Origin: Streptomyces misionensis
GTDB taxonomy: Bacteria > Actinomycetota > Actinomycetes > Streptomycetales > Streptomycetaceae
DNA: 41,951 nucleotides
Assembly: GCF_007896895.1 (NCBI RefSeq)
Contig: NZ_VOGW01000035.1
Span: forward strand, 27,076 to 69,026
Direction: 5' to 3'
The notes under the pieces were generated by a model. It did no database searches. It had not been told where the DNA came from and worked only from the letters and a program-made list of their open reading frames with translations. Both the position numbers and the translations under genes were made by a program. Positions 28,568 to 36,306 of this stretch are shown here, piece by piece (within the stretch, counting starts at the first letter, position 1; every line of letters starts with the position of its first letter).

Positions 28568-28587
28568 CCGAGGCCGAATCGCCTCGG
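28568..28587. promoter_or_regulatory. inverted repeat upstream of hbpS
   Basis: CCGAGGC and GCCTCGG are separated by CGAATC, 50 nt upstream of the hbpS start. It could be a promoter-proximal operator or a leader hairpin. Confidence 0.35.
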
Positions 28588-28642
28588 TTCCGATCCTGGA
28601 GCCCCCCGGGGCCGTCTCCCGTCGTCGGACCGGTGGCCCCCG

Positions 28643-28664
28643 GGGTCATCCGATCGGATGACCC
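28643..28664. promoter_or_regulatory. perfect 22-bp palindrome, candidate SenR operator
   Basis: The arms GGGTCATCCGA and TCGGATGACCC meet without a spacer in the hbpS/senS divergent region, 73 nt before the senS GTG. NarL-type regulators such as SenR bind palindromes, and SenR is known to control hbpS and senSR expression in S. reticuli. The assignment to SenR is inference. Confidence 0.6.
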
Positions 28665-28737
28665 GACAGCGCGCGGAGCGTGGGCACAATGGAGCTTGTT
28701 TGCCCAGTTCAGCGCGGTGACACGGGAGGTGGTGGCG

Positions 28738-29919
28738 GTGCCGGAGCCCGCACAGGACGACACCCGCGCCCTCACGATCGTCATGCACACCGCCTTCTTC
28801 GTGCTGCTGGCCGCCTCGCTCGCCCGCTATCTGGCCCGGCACGGCGACGGCCCGCACACCCCCTGGATCGCCGGCCTGTCCCTGCTGCTCGCCGTGCTCT
28901 ACGTCCTCGGACCCGCCCTCGGCACCCGCCCCACCCCGCGCCGCCTGATCTGGCTCGCCCTGGTGGTGGCGGCCTGGGCACTGCTCGTCGTGGCGGCCCC
29001 CAGCTTCGCCTGGTGCGCGGTCCCGCTCTTCTACACCGGCCTGCGCACCCTCCCGCCCCGCGCCGCGATCCCGCTGGTCGCGCTGCTGACGGCGCTCGCG
29101 GTGGCCGCCCAGCTGGAACTCGCCGGCTGGCCCGACCCGAACGTGCTGCTCGCCCCGCCGGCCGTGGCCGCCGTGGCCACCACCGTCTACGTCGTCATGC
29201 ATCGCCGGACCGCCCGCCAGCACGCCCTCATCGACGACCTGGTCCGCACCCGCCGCGACCTCGCCGCCACCGAGCGCCGGGAGGGCACCCTCGCCGAACG
29301 CGAACGGCTCGCCCGGGAGATCCACGACACCCTCGCGCAGGGCCTGTCCAGCCAGCGCATGCTGCTCCAGGCCGCCGACCGGCTCTGGGACACCGCGCCC
29401 GGCACCGCCCGCGAGCACATCCGCACGGCCGCGGCGATCGCCGAGCGCAGCCTCGCCGAGGCCCGCCGCTTCGTGCACGACCTGACCCCCGCCGACCTCG
29501 CCGGGGGCGGGGGCCTGCCGCGGGCCCTGCGCGCCGTCGCCGACCGGGAGACGACGGACGGCCTCACCGTCCGCGTGCACACCGAGGGCGCCCCGCCCGC
29601 ACCGCTGTCCGCACCCGTCGAGTCCGCCCTGCTGCGCATCGCCCAGGGCGCTCTCGCCAACGTCCGCGAACACGCGGGCGCCACCACCGCCACCCTCACG
29701 CTGACCTGCCTGGACGACCAGGTCGTGCTGGACGTCATGGACGACGGCCGCGGCTTCGACCCCGCGCGTGTCCGGCCCACCGCCGGGGACGAACGGCGCG
29801 GTCACGGGCTGCCCGCGATCCGCGCCCGGCTGCGGCAGCTCGGCGGCACCCTCACCGTCGAGTCGGCGCCGGGCCGGGGCACCGTCCTGTCCGCGGCGAT
29901 CCCCCTGGAGCCACGATGA
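28738..29919 (+). CDS. senS: NarL-type sensor histidine kinase SenS
   Basis: This 393-residue membrane kinase begins at GTG 28738 with GGGAGG 8 nt upstream. About five membrane segments fill residues 14-155 (TIVMHTAFFVLLAASLARYL, IAGLSLLLAVLYVLGPAL, LIWLALVVAAWALLVVAA and others). They are followed by a HisKA_3 dimerisation domain (ERERLAREIHDTLAQGLSS, phosphoacceptor His196) and an ATPase domain (DVMDDGRGFDP, GHGLPAIRARLRQLGG). Topology, size and position match SenS of S. reticuli, which senses redox stress and haem with help from HbpS. Its stop overlaps the senR start (ATGA). Confidence 0.93.
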   Translation: MPEPAQDDTRALTIVMHTAFFVLLAASLARYLARHGDGPHTPWIAGLSLLLAVLYVLGPALGTRPTPRRLIWLALVVAAWALLVVAAPSFAWCAVPLFYTGLRTLPPRAAIPLVALLTALAVAAQLELAGWPDPNVLLAPPAVAAVATTVYVVMHRRTARQHALIDDLVRTRRDLAATERREGTLAERERLAREIHDTLAQGLSSQRMLLQAADRLWDTAPGTAREHIRTAAAIAERSLAEARRFVHDLTPADLAGGGGLPRALRAVADRETTDGLTVRVHTEGAPPAPLSAPVESALLRIAQGALANVREHAGATTATLTLTCLDDQVVLDVMDDGRGFDPARVRPTAGDERRGHGLPAIRARLRQLGGTLTVESAPGRGTVLSAAIPLEPR

Positions 29920-30548
29920 CCGGGACCCCCGTCCGCATCCTCGTCTGCGACGACCACGCCGTCGTACGTGCCGGACTGCTCGCCCTGCTGCACAGCGCCC
30001 CGGACATCGAGGTCGTCGGCGAGGCGGGCAGCGGCGAGGAGGCGCTGGCGCTGGCCCGCCGGACGGCACCGGACGTCGTCCTGATGGACCTGCAACTCGG
30101 CGCGGGCATCGACGGCGTCGAGACCACCCGCCGACTGCGCGCCACGACCCCCGCACCGCACGTCCTGGTCCTCACCACCTACGACACGGACGCCGACGTC
30201 ACCCGGGCGGTCGAGGCGGGCGCCACCGGCTATCTGCTCAAGGCCGAGCGCGCCGAGGACCTGTTCACCGCGATCCACGCCGCCGCACAGGGCCGCCCCG
30301 CGCTCTCGCCGCCGGTCGCCGGCCGGGTGATGTCCCGGCTGCGCAACCCGCGCCCCGCCCTCACCCCGCGCGAGCGCGACATCCTCGCCCAGCTCGCCCA
30401 GGGACTGCCGAACCACGCCATCGCCCGCGCCCTGTACATCAGCGAGGCCACCGTCAAGACCCATCTGCGCCGCATCTACGACAAGCTCGGCGTGGACACC
30501 CGTGCGGGCGCGGTCGCCGTGGCGAAGGAGCAGCGCCTGCTGCCCTGA
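29916..30548 (+). CDS. senR: NarL/LuxR-family response regulator SenR
   Basis: The 210-residue regulator has a receiver domain (VRILVCDDHAVVRAG, phosphoacceptor Asp58 in DVVLMDLQLG, Lys in ATGYLLKAERAED) and a C-terminal LuxR-type helix-turn-helix (LTPRERDILAQLAQGLPNHA to ISEATVKTHLRRIYDKLGVD). It overlaps senS by 4 nt. In S. reticuli phosphorylated SenR acts on hbpS, senSR and furS-cpeB, all represented here. Only 10 nt separate its stop from the convergent blaB stop. Confidence 0.94.
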   Translation: MTGTPVRILVCDDHAVVRAGLLALLHSAPDIEVVGEAGSGEEALALARRTAPDVVLMDLQLGAGIDGVETTRRLRATTPAPHVLVLTTYDTDADVTRAVEAGATGYLLKAERAEDLFTAIHAAAQGRPALSPPVAGRVMSRLRNPRPALTPRERDILAQLAQGLPNHAIARALYISEATVKTHLRRIYDKLGVDTRAGAVAVAKEQRLLP

Positions 30549-30558
30549 CCCCCGCCGC

Positions 30559-31509
30559 TCAGCGGCGCAGTGCCTCGAAGGCGTCGCGGGCGGCCGCCCC
30601 GAGCGCCAGCTCGATGTCCGGGGCGAGACCGGCCCGCCGGTCGGCGCGGGTCAGCGCGGCCATGGCCACCCGGTCCCCGGACTCCGCCTCCACCACGCCG
30701 ATCTCGTGCCGCAGATGCAGGAACGTGCCCGTCTTCCCGCTCCACCGCAGCGTGTCCGTGCGCAGCTCGCACGCCAGCCGGTGGGTGAAGAGCTGGAGCC
30801 CCATCAGCCGCCGCAGTTCCGCCGTCGCCTCCGGTACGGCGATCTCGTCGCACCACACCCGCCGCAGCAGGGCGACCAGTGCCCTGGCCGAGCCGGTGTT
30901 GGCGTGCGCCGGTTCCAGGGTCTCGATGGTGGGCCGGCCCGCCCGTTCGTCCCGCACGGCCAGCTCCAGCGCGAGGGAGAAGTCGTCGCCCGCCGCGCCG
31001 GCCGCGCACTCGTACATGTGGTTCATCCGGTGCCGCATCCGGATGCCGTCGCACCCCCACGCGCACAGCCGCGCGTCCACCTCCGCCGCCGGCACCAGGT
31101 CGAACAGGGCGTCCGCGGCCGCGTTGTCGCTCACCGACAGCATCATCAGCAGCAGATCGCCGACGGCCGCGGTGACCGGGTGCCGGAACGCCGCGAAGCC
31201 GGTGGGGCCGACGCTGCTGCGGCCCGGGTCGAGGGTCACCGGGTGCCCGGCGTCCAGTTCCCCGGCCGCGATCCGGTCCAGTACCACCAGGGCGAGCGGG
31301 ACCTTCGCCACCGACGCGAGCGGCACCGGCTCGTCGATGCCGAAGCCCAGCCGGGCGCCGGTGTCCAGGTGCAGGGCGAGGAAGGAACCGCGCACACCCA
31401 GCGCCGCCCAGTCCGCCGCGATCTCCTCGGCGACGTCCACCAGGGCGCCGTCGTCCCCCACGCAGCCGGGCCGGTACGCCTGCGCGCCGCCCGCCTCGGC
31501 CGGGCTCAT
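30559..31509 (-). CDS. blaB: BlaB-like penicillin-recognising regulatory protein (serine beta-lactamase fold)
   Basis: The 316-residue protein has three active-site motifs of class A beta-lactamases, SVAK (Ser66-Lys69), SDN (127-129) and KTG (259-261). It has no signal peptide, and I cannot find the ExxLN omega-loop motif that deacylates the enzyme. That pattern suits a cytoplasmic sensor better than a hydrolase. In S. cacaoi the second regulatory gene of the beta-lactamase locus, blaB, encodes such a protein and is needed for induction together with LysR-type BlaA. Its start overlaps the stop of the LysR gene (ATGA), so the pair is one operon. Confidence 0.8.
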   Translation of the reverse strand: MSPAEAGGAQAYRPGCVGDDGALVDVAEEIAADWAALGVRGSFLALHLDTGARLGFGIDEPVPLASVAKVPLALVVLDRIAAGELDAGHPVTLDPGRSSVGPTGFAAFRHPVTAAVGDLLLMMLSVSDNAAADALFDLVPAAEVDARLCAWGCDGIRMRHRMNHMYECAAGAAGDDFSLALELAVRDERAGRPTIETLEPAHANTGSARALVALLRRVWCDEIAVPEATAELRRLMGLQLFTHRLACELRTDTLRWSGKTGTFLHLRHEIGVVEAESGDRVAMAALTRADRRAGLAPDIELALGAAARDAFEALRR

Positions 31510-32477
31510 CCGCGGGCCGCCAGCCGGGCGGAGGGGTCACCGGCGGGACCGGAGCGCGCCCGCTCCCGCGTCGCCCCGGACGCCCCGACCGACGCCGCCA
31601 GCAGCCGGGCCAGCCAGTCCGGCACGTCCGGCGTGCCGCGCGGACCCGGTGGCGCGCTCACGTCGTACCCCCGGTGCAGGGCGGGGTCGCCCAGCGGGGC
31701 CCAGGCGGCGCCGTACCGACGGGCGTACGGCTCGGTGCACAGCAGCAGGGCGCGCCCGGCCAGGGTCCCGGCGAACGCGTCGGACGGCGGACCGGCCGGC
31801 CGGATCCGCCCCTCGGGCAGCCCGGCGCGCGCGACCGCGCGCGCGAACCTGTCGTCGAAGTACGGGACCTGGTCCTCCGCGAGGACCAGGATCGGGGGCG
31901 GTGCGGGCGCGGGCGGTGCACCGGCACGGCGGCGGCGCGGCCGCAGCTCTTCCAGGTGGACCGCGCGTGGTGCCTCCGGGTCCGCGGCGCCCGGCGCGGA
32001 CGCCAGGCCCAACGGCACCCGGAAGGCGGCGCGTTCCGGCGCGGTCCGGACGAGCGCGTACCCGAGCGAGCCGTCGACCAGACCCGACTCCCTTTCCAGC
32101 GGCGGCAGTTCACGCATGCCGAGGGTGATCCCGTGCTCGGTGGCGGCGCGCAGGGCGCGGGCCAGCGCGGCCGGGGCGCAGTCCGCGGGCACCCCGACGG
32201 CACGCACCCGCGAGTGCCGGGCGGAGCGGGCGGCCTGCCGCAGCCGCTGGGCGCGGTCCAGGACGTCCCGCGCATAGGGGAGGAGCAGCACGCCCAGTTC
32301 GGTGGTCGTGATCTGCCGCCGGGAGCGGTCGAACAGCGGGCCGCCGAAGTGGCCCTCCAGCGTCCTGACGCGGCGGCTGAGCAACGGCTGCGCGATGCCG
32401 AGCCGGTCGGCGGCGCGGGAGAAGCTCGCCTCGTCGGCGGTCGCCACGTACGCCTCCAGGTGTGCCAGCAGGTCCAT
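31506..32477 (-). CDS. blaA: LysR-family regulator of beta-lactamase expression (BlaA-like)
   Basis: This 323-residue LysR-type regulator has an N-terminal winged helix (MDLLAHLEAYVATADEASFS, RAADRLGIAQPLLSRRVRTL, DRSRRQITTTELG, residues 1-65) and an effector domain of about 200 residues. It is divergent from the class A beta-lactamase gene across a 129-bp control region and co-translated with the BlaB-like gene. This matches the S. cacaoi blaA-blaB/blaL layout, where BlaA activates the beta-lactamase gene. The effector domain is proline/alanine-rich and short on obvious motifs. No good ribosome-binding site precedes the ATG. Confidence 0.85.
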   Translation of the reverse strand: MDLLAHLEAYVATADEASFSRAADRLGIAQPLLSRRVRTLEGHFGGPLFDRSRRQITTTELGVLLLPYARDVLDRAQRLRQAARSARHSRVRAVGVPADCAPAALARALRAATEHGITLGMRELPPLERESGLVDGSLGYALVRTAPERAAFRVPLGLASAPGAADPEAPRAVHLEELRPRRRRAGAPPAPAPPPILVLAEDQVPYFDDRFARAVARAGLPEGRIRPAGPPSDAFAGTLAGRALLLCTEPYARRYGAAWAPLGDPALHRGYDVSAPPGPRGTPDVPDWLARLLAASVGASGATRERARSGPAGDPSARLAARG

Positions 32478-32606
32478 CCAGCACTCATATCAAAAAGGCA
32501 TGGAGCGCGCACAGTTCACTCTTGGACATGAGCGCGCTCCTGCTGTTTCGCTGTCCCGCACGGAGATCCGCACCGCCCGACGGGCGACGATCAGGAGGAC
32601 TGCACC
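32478..32606. promoter_or_regulatory. divergent blaA/beta-lactamase control region
   Basis: It contains an inverted repeat GGAGCGCGC (32502-32510) and GCGCGCTCC (32532-32540) spaced 21 bp apart, and CATGGAGCGCGC is nearly repeated directly as CATGAGCGCGC. An A-tract (ATCAAAAAGGCAT) lies next to it, close to the LysR gene. This is the expected binding region for the LysR regulator. Confidence 0.55.
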
Positions 32607-33509
32607 ATGACCGCTTCCGGACCGCTGGCACGCCGTGGCCTGCTCAGGGCGGGCCTCGCGCTCACATCCGCCGCCGTCGTGGCGTCGACCGGCACGGCCG
32701 CCGCTGCCCCGGCCGCGTCGGCCGGCGGTGAACTGGACGACCTGGAGCGCCGCTTCGGTGTCCGGCTCGGCGTGTACGCGCGCAATGTGCGCACCGGGCG
32801 GGTGCTGGCCCACCGGGCGGGGGAGCGGTTCGCGCACTGCTCGGTGTTCAAGGCGTTCGCGGCGGCCGCCGTCCTGCGCGACCACTCCGGCTGCGCCCCA
32901 CTGGACAAGGTGGTCCACTATCCGCCGCACGCCCTCCTGCCCAACTCGCCGCGCACCGAGGAGAACCAGGAGACCGGCATGACGGTGGCCGACCTGTGCG
33001 CGGCGGCGATCCGGTACAGCGACAACACGGCGGGCAACCTGCTGTTGCAGCAGCTGGGCGGCCCGGCCGGCCTCACCCGGTTCTTCCGCTCGCTCGGCGA
33101 CCGGGTGAGCCGGCAGGACCGGTGGGAGCCGGAGCTCAACACGGCGGTCCCGGGCGACCTGCGCGACACCACGACCCCCGAGGCCATCGCCACGGGCATC
33201 GAGCGGCTGATCCTCGGCCGGGCACTGGCCCCCTCCGACCGCGAGCGGCTCGTCACCTGGATGAAGGGCAACACCACCAGCGGCGCGCGGTTCCGCGCCG
33301 GACTGCCCGAGGGCTGGACCCTCGCGGACAAGACCGGCACCGGCTTCTACGCGAGCGCCCACGACATCGGCGTCGCCTGGACCACCCGGCACACCCCCGT
33401 CGTCCTGGCCGTGCTGTCGACCGGGAACGAGAAGGACGCGCCGGTCGACGAGGCGCTCATCAGGGAGGCGGCCCGTATCGTCGCGCGCACCGTGGCGCCC
33501 GGCGAGTGA
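32607..33509 (+). CDS. bla: secreted class A beta-lactamase
   Basis: The 300-residue precursor has a twin-arginine-like signal (ARRGLLRAGLALTSAAVVAS, AAPAASA cleavage near 39). All class A motifs are present: SVFK (nucleophile Ser79, Lys82) preceded by Cys78, SDN (138-140), the omega-loop EPELN (Glu174, Asn178) and KTG (242-244). It hydrolyses penicillins outside the cell. AGGAGG stands 9 nt before the ATG. The divergent blaA-blaB operon suggests inducible expression, as in S. cacaoi. Its stop lies 13 nt from the convergent ArsR gene stop. Confidence 0.96.
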   Translation: MTASGPLARRGLLRAGLALTSAAVVASTGTAAAAPAASAGGELDDLERRFGVRLGVYARNVRTGRVLAHRAGERFAHCSVFKAFAAAAVLRDHSGCAPLDKVVHYPPHALLPNSPRTEENQETGMTVADLCAAAIRYSDNTAGNLLLQQLGGPAGLTRFFRSLGDRVSRQDRWEPELNTAVPGDLRDTTTPEAIATGIERLILGRALAPSDRERLVTWMKGNTTSGARFRAGLPEGWTLADKTGTGFYASAHDIGVAWTTRHTPVVLAVLSTGNEKDAPVDEALIREAARIVARTVAPGE

Positions 33510-33522
33510 CCTTCGGCCCCGC

Positions 33523-33873
33523 TCAGGCGCGTGGGTGCCGCTCGCCCTGGGCCGCCTGGAGATCGGCGAGCAGCTCGGCCTGTTCCGCGAGGACCCCGGA
33601 GAGGGTGGTGCGGGCCACCCGCAGCAGCTCGGCCACGTGCGGACTGGTCAGCGAGTAGTGGACGTTCGAGCCTTCCTTGCGTGTCTTGACCAGGTTGGCG
33701 CGGCGCAGCACCGCCAGCTGCTGGGAGAGATGGGCGGGCTCGATGCCCACCTCGGGCAGCATCTCGGCGACCGCGTGCTCGCGTTCGCCGAGCAGTTCCA
33801 GGACGCGGATGCGGGCCGGATGGCCGAGCGTCTTGAAGAACTCGGCCTTCAGCTGGTACCGCGGCTTGCTCAC
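33523..33873 (-). CDS. ArsR-family winged-helix regulator
   Basis: The 116-residue protein has the ArsR fold (FFKTLGHPARIRVLELLGER, EPAHLSQQLAVLRRANLVKT and RKEGSNVHYSLTSPHVAELL) and lacks the cysteine metal motif ELCVC. Metal sensing through that site is therefore unlikely. The GTG start at 33873 follows AAGGGAC about 8 nt upstream. No target gene is adjacent in the same operon. The 175-bp gap to the VOC gene shows no clear operator. Confidence 0.9.
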   Translation of the reverse strand: MSKPRYQLKAEFFKTLGHPARIRVLELLGEREHAVAEMLPEVGIEPAHLSQQLAVLRRANLVKTRKEGSNVHYSLTSPHVAELLRVARTTLSGVLAEQAELLADLQAAQGERHPRA

Positions 33874-34048
33874 CGGACCGTCCCTTCACCGGCCCGGCGA
33901 CCCGCGCCCAGCGGCCCCGCCCCGAAGGCCCGTCCCATCGACCCACACGTCGACACCATGGGGTCCATCCTCGCCCGGAGCCCCCGCGGGAACCGAATCG
34001 GCCCCCGAAGACCCCGCGGCCGGTCCGGCCGGCCGCGGGGAGAGGGGC

Positions 34049-34441
34049 CTACGCGGTGGGCCACCCGCCGTAGGGAACGGTGAGCAGTTCCATGGTGTGC
34101 CCCACCGGGTCCATGAAGTACACACCCTTGCCGCCGTCATTGCGGTTGATGGTGCCGGGGTGCTTCTTGTGCGGGTCGGCATAGTGCTCTGTGCCGCGTT
34201 CGGTGATCCGGGCGTACGCGGCGTCGAACTCCTCCTCGGAGACCAGGAACGCGTAGTGCTGCGGGGTGATGGTGTCCTCGGGAACGGTGGCGAAGTCCAG
34301 CGTGACGCCGTTGTCCAGGGCGACGGCGATGAACGGGCCCCACTCCGAGGTGATGTCCAGGCCCACTATCTCCGTGAAGAAGCGGGCGGACTCCCGGTTG
34401 TCGCGGGAATGGACGATGGTGTGGTTCAACTCGACCGGCAA
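34049..34441 (-). CDS. VOC-superfamily (glyoxalase/dioxygenase-like) protein
   Basis: The 130-residue protein has one vicinal-oxygen-chelate domain made of two beta-alpha-beta-beta-beta modules. It begins LNHTIVHSRDNRESARFFTE and ends GKGVYFMDPVGHTMELLTVP, with His and Glu residues in metal-ligand-like positions (LNHTIV, HTMELL). The reaction cannot be predicted; relatives include glyoxalases, fosfomycin- or bleomycin-resistance proteins and dioxygenases. I chose the TTG at 34441 because GGAGG stands 6 nt upstream and homologues start close to VELNHTIV; an ATG at 34459 is an alternative. Confidence 0.85.
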   Translation of the reverse strand: MPVELNHTIVHSRDNRESARFFTEIVGLDITSEWGPFIAVALDNGVTLDFATVPEDTITPQHYAFLVSEEEFDAAYARITERGTEHYADPHKKHPGTINRNDGGKGVYFMDPVGHTMELLTVPYGGWPTA

Positions 34442-34538
34442 GGAATGCCTCCAGGGCATGTCCTGGCACCTCCATGCCTCACCCGGTCGGTGACCGGCAC
34501 GCGATGCCGCCGTCCACTCTAGTCAGCCGTTCGGCGCA

Positions 34539-34717
<179 letters not shown>

Positions 34718-34720
<3 letters not shown>

Positions 34721-35869
34721 GCCGGCCGCCCGTACGGCGCGGACCGGAATCGCGACGGCGAGGGCCACGGCGATCAGCGCTCCGCTCGCCCACAGCGGCC
34801 CGGTGTCGCCCAGCCCGCCGGTGAGGGCGGCCGCGGCGACGAGGGGACCGGTGGCGGCACCCACGTTGAGCGCGGCGGTCGCGTAGGAGCCGGCCATGGT
34901 GGGGGCCTGCGCGGCCTCGTAGAGGACCCGGGTGATCAGGGTGCCGCCCAGCGCGAACGACAGCGCGCCCTGCGTGAACACCAGGGCGAGCAGCGCGACC
35001 GGCCGGTGGGCCAACAGCGCCAGGGCCGGCCAGCCGACGAGCAGCAGCGGGCCGCCGGCCGCGAGCACGAGGCCGGGACGCCGGTCGGCCAGGCGCCCGG
35101 CGGCGCTCACCCCGAAGAAGGAACCGGCGCCGAACAGCACCAGGGCGACGGAGACCCACAGCTCGCCCAGCCCGGCGACGCCGGTCACCACGGGGGCGAG
35201 GAAGGTGAAGCTCGCGAAGGTCGCCGCGTTCACCAGCGCGCCGAGCAGCATGACCAGCAGCAGCCGCGGACGGCGCAGCTGCGCCAGCTCCCCCCGCAGC
35301 CCACCGCTCGCGCCCCGCGTGCTCGCGGGCGCGGGGACTCCCCTGAGGATGCCGAGGGCCGCGGGCAGACACAGGGCGGCCACGGCCCAGAACGTGGCAC
35401 GCCAGCCGAGCAGCGTACCGAGCAGCGCCCCCGCCGGGACACCGGCGACGGTGGCCGCCGTCGTGCCCGACAGCAGCACGGCGAGCGCCCGGCCCTTGCG
35501 GTCGGGCGGCACCAGCGTGGCGGCCGTCGTGAGCGCCACGGCGAGGAACCCGGCGTTCGCGAGCGCCGCCACCACCCGGGTCGCGCAGAGCACCGGGAAA
35601 CCGGAGACGGTGGCGCCCACCGCGTGGGCCGCCGCGAAGAGCAGGAGGAAGCAGAGCAGGCTGGAGCGTCCGGGCCGGCGGCGGGAGAGCGCGGCCATCA
35701 GCGGGGCGCCGATGGTCATCCCCAGCGCGAACGCCGAGGTGAGCAGGCCCGCGGTGCCGAGGGTGACGCCGAGGTCCGAGGCGATGTCCGGCACGAGGCC
35801 GGCGAGCATGAACTCCGAGGTGCCCATGGCGAAGACGGCCAGGGCGAGCAGATAGAGCGCGAGAGGCAT
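34718..35869 (-). CDS. cmlR: MFS chloramphenicol exporter (Cml/CmlR family)
   Basis: This 383-residue, 12-helix major facilitator protein exports chloramphenicol-type antibiotics by proton antiport. It opens with MPLALYLLALAVFAMGTSEF and MLAGLVPDIASDLGVTLGTA and continues AGLLTSAFALGMTIGAPLMA, RVVAALANAGFLAVALTTAA and LVPPDRKGRALAVLLSGTTA. This closely follows the Streptomyces Cml proteins (S. lividans Cml, S. coelicolor CmlR1) as I remember them. The start at ATG 35869 follows GGAG and matches homologues; an in-frame extension to 35899 is unlikely. Upstream lie a leader peptide and an attenuator-like hairpin, which predict drug-inducible expression. Confidence 0.88.
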
Positions 35870-35944
35870 CGAGGAAGGCTCCGGGGTGAGGAGAAGCACG
35901 AGAGGGTCATCTCGTCACCGCGGTCAGCACCCGAGGGCGCACTT

Positions 35945-35979
35945 CGTCCGGCCGTGGCACTCGCGGGCACGGCCGGACG
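35945..35979 (-). terminator. attenuator-like hairpin in the cmlR leader
   Basis: A perfect 12-bp stem, CGTCCGGCCGTG (35945-35956) with CACGGCCGGACG (35968-35979), closes an 11-nt loop. It lies between the leader peptide stop and the exporter start on the transcript. An attenuator upstream of S. coelicolor cmlR1 has been reported. Confidence 0.65.
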
Positions 35980-35996
35980 GTGGTGAAGCCGGTGGT

Positions 35997-36053
35997 TCAG
36001 GGGCTGACGGCGTGACCGAAAGCCCCCACCTCGACCGACTCGGGACTCGACAT
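35997..36053 (-). CDS. cmlR leader peptide, 18 residues
   Basis: The minus-strand ATG at 36053 opens an 18-codon frame, MSSPESVEVGAFGHAVSP, ending in TGA at 35997-35999. The ATG is 7 nt after a TAGCCT box, so it would be translated from a leaderless transcript. The stop lies 18 nt before the hairpin 35945-35979. Stalling of ribosomes on such a peptide by chloramphenicol would change folding of the downstream leader. The role is inferred from position; the peptide sequence is directly read. Confidence 0.55.
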   Translation of the reverse strand: MSSPESVEVGAFGHAVSP

Positions 36054-36060
36054 GCCCAGC

Positions 36061-36066
36061 AGGCTA
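36061..36066 (-). promoter_or_regulatory. -10 box of the cmlR leader transcript
   Basis: TAGCCT on the minus strand lies 7 nt before the leader ATG, the standard leaderless spacing. No strong -35 is visible 17-18 nt upstream. Confidence 0.45.
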
Positions 36067-36151
36067 CACGGGCGGCCGTCCGCCCACCCACGGGGGCCGT
36101 TCGGCCCAGGGCGCCCGGGAGCCGCCCGCCCCTAGGGTCTGTCCCGTACGG

Positions 36152-36192
36152 CGTCGTGCTCGGCCTCCAGTGGGGGGAGGCCGAGCACGACG
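36152..36192. repeat. 17-bp perfect inverted repeat in a divergent promoter region
   Basis: Arms 36152-36168 (CGTCGTGCTCGGCCTCC) and 36176-36192 are perfectly complementary around AGTGGGG. The stretch begins near AGGGTCTGTCCCGTACGG. A terminator is not expected between divergent genes, so it may be a small palindromic repeat or an insulating hairpin. Tandem GTGGTAC-AC-GTGGTAC (36248-36263) follows nearer the HTH gene. Confidence 0.7.
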
Positions 36193-36306
36193 GCGGTGCG
36201 CCGGCCGCCGGTGCACGGCGTAGCGCGGTGGTGGGCGCCGCGCACCGGTGGTACACGTGGTACGAGCCAGGGCCCCCGGCGGCCCGAGGGCGAGGAGTGA
36301 GCGAGC

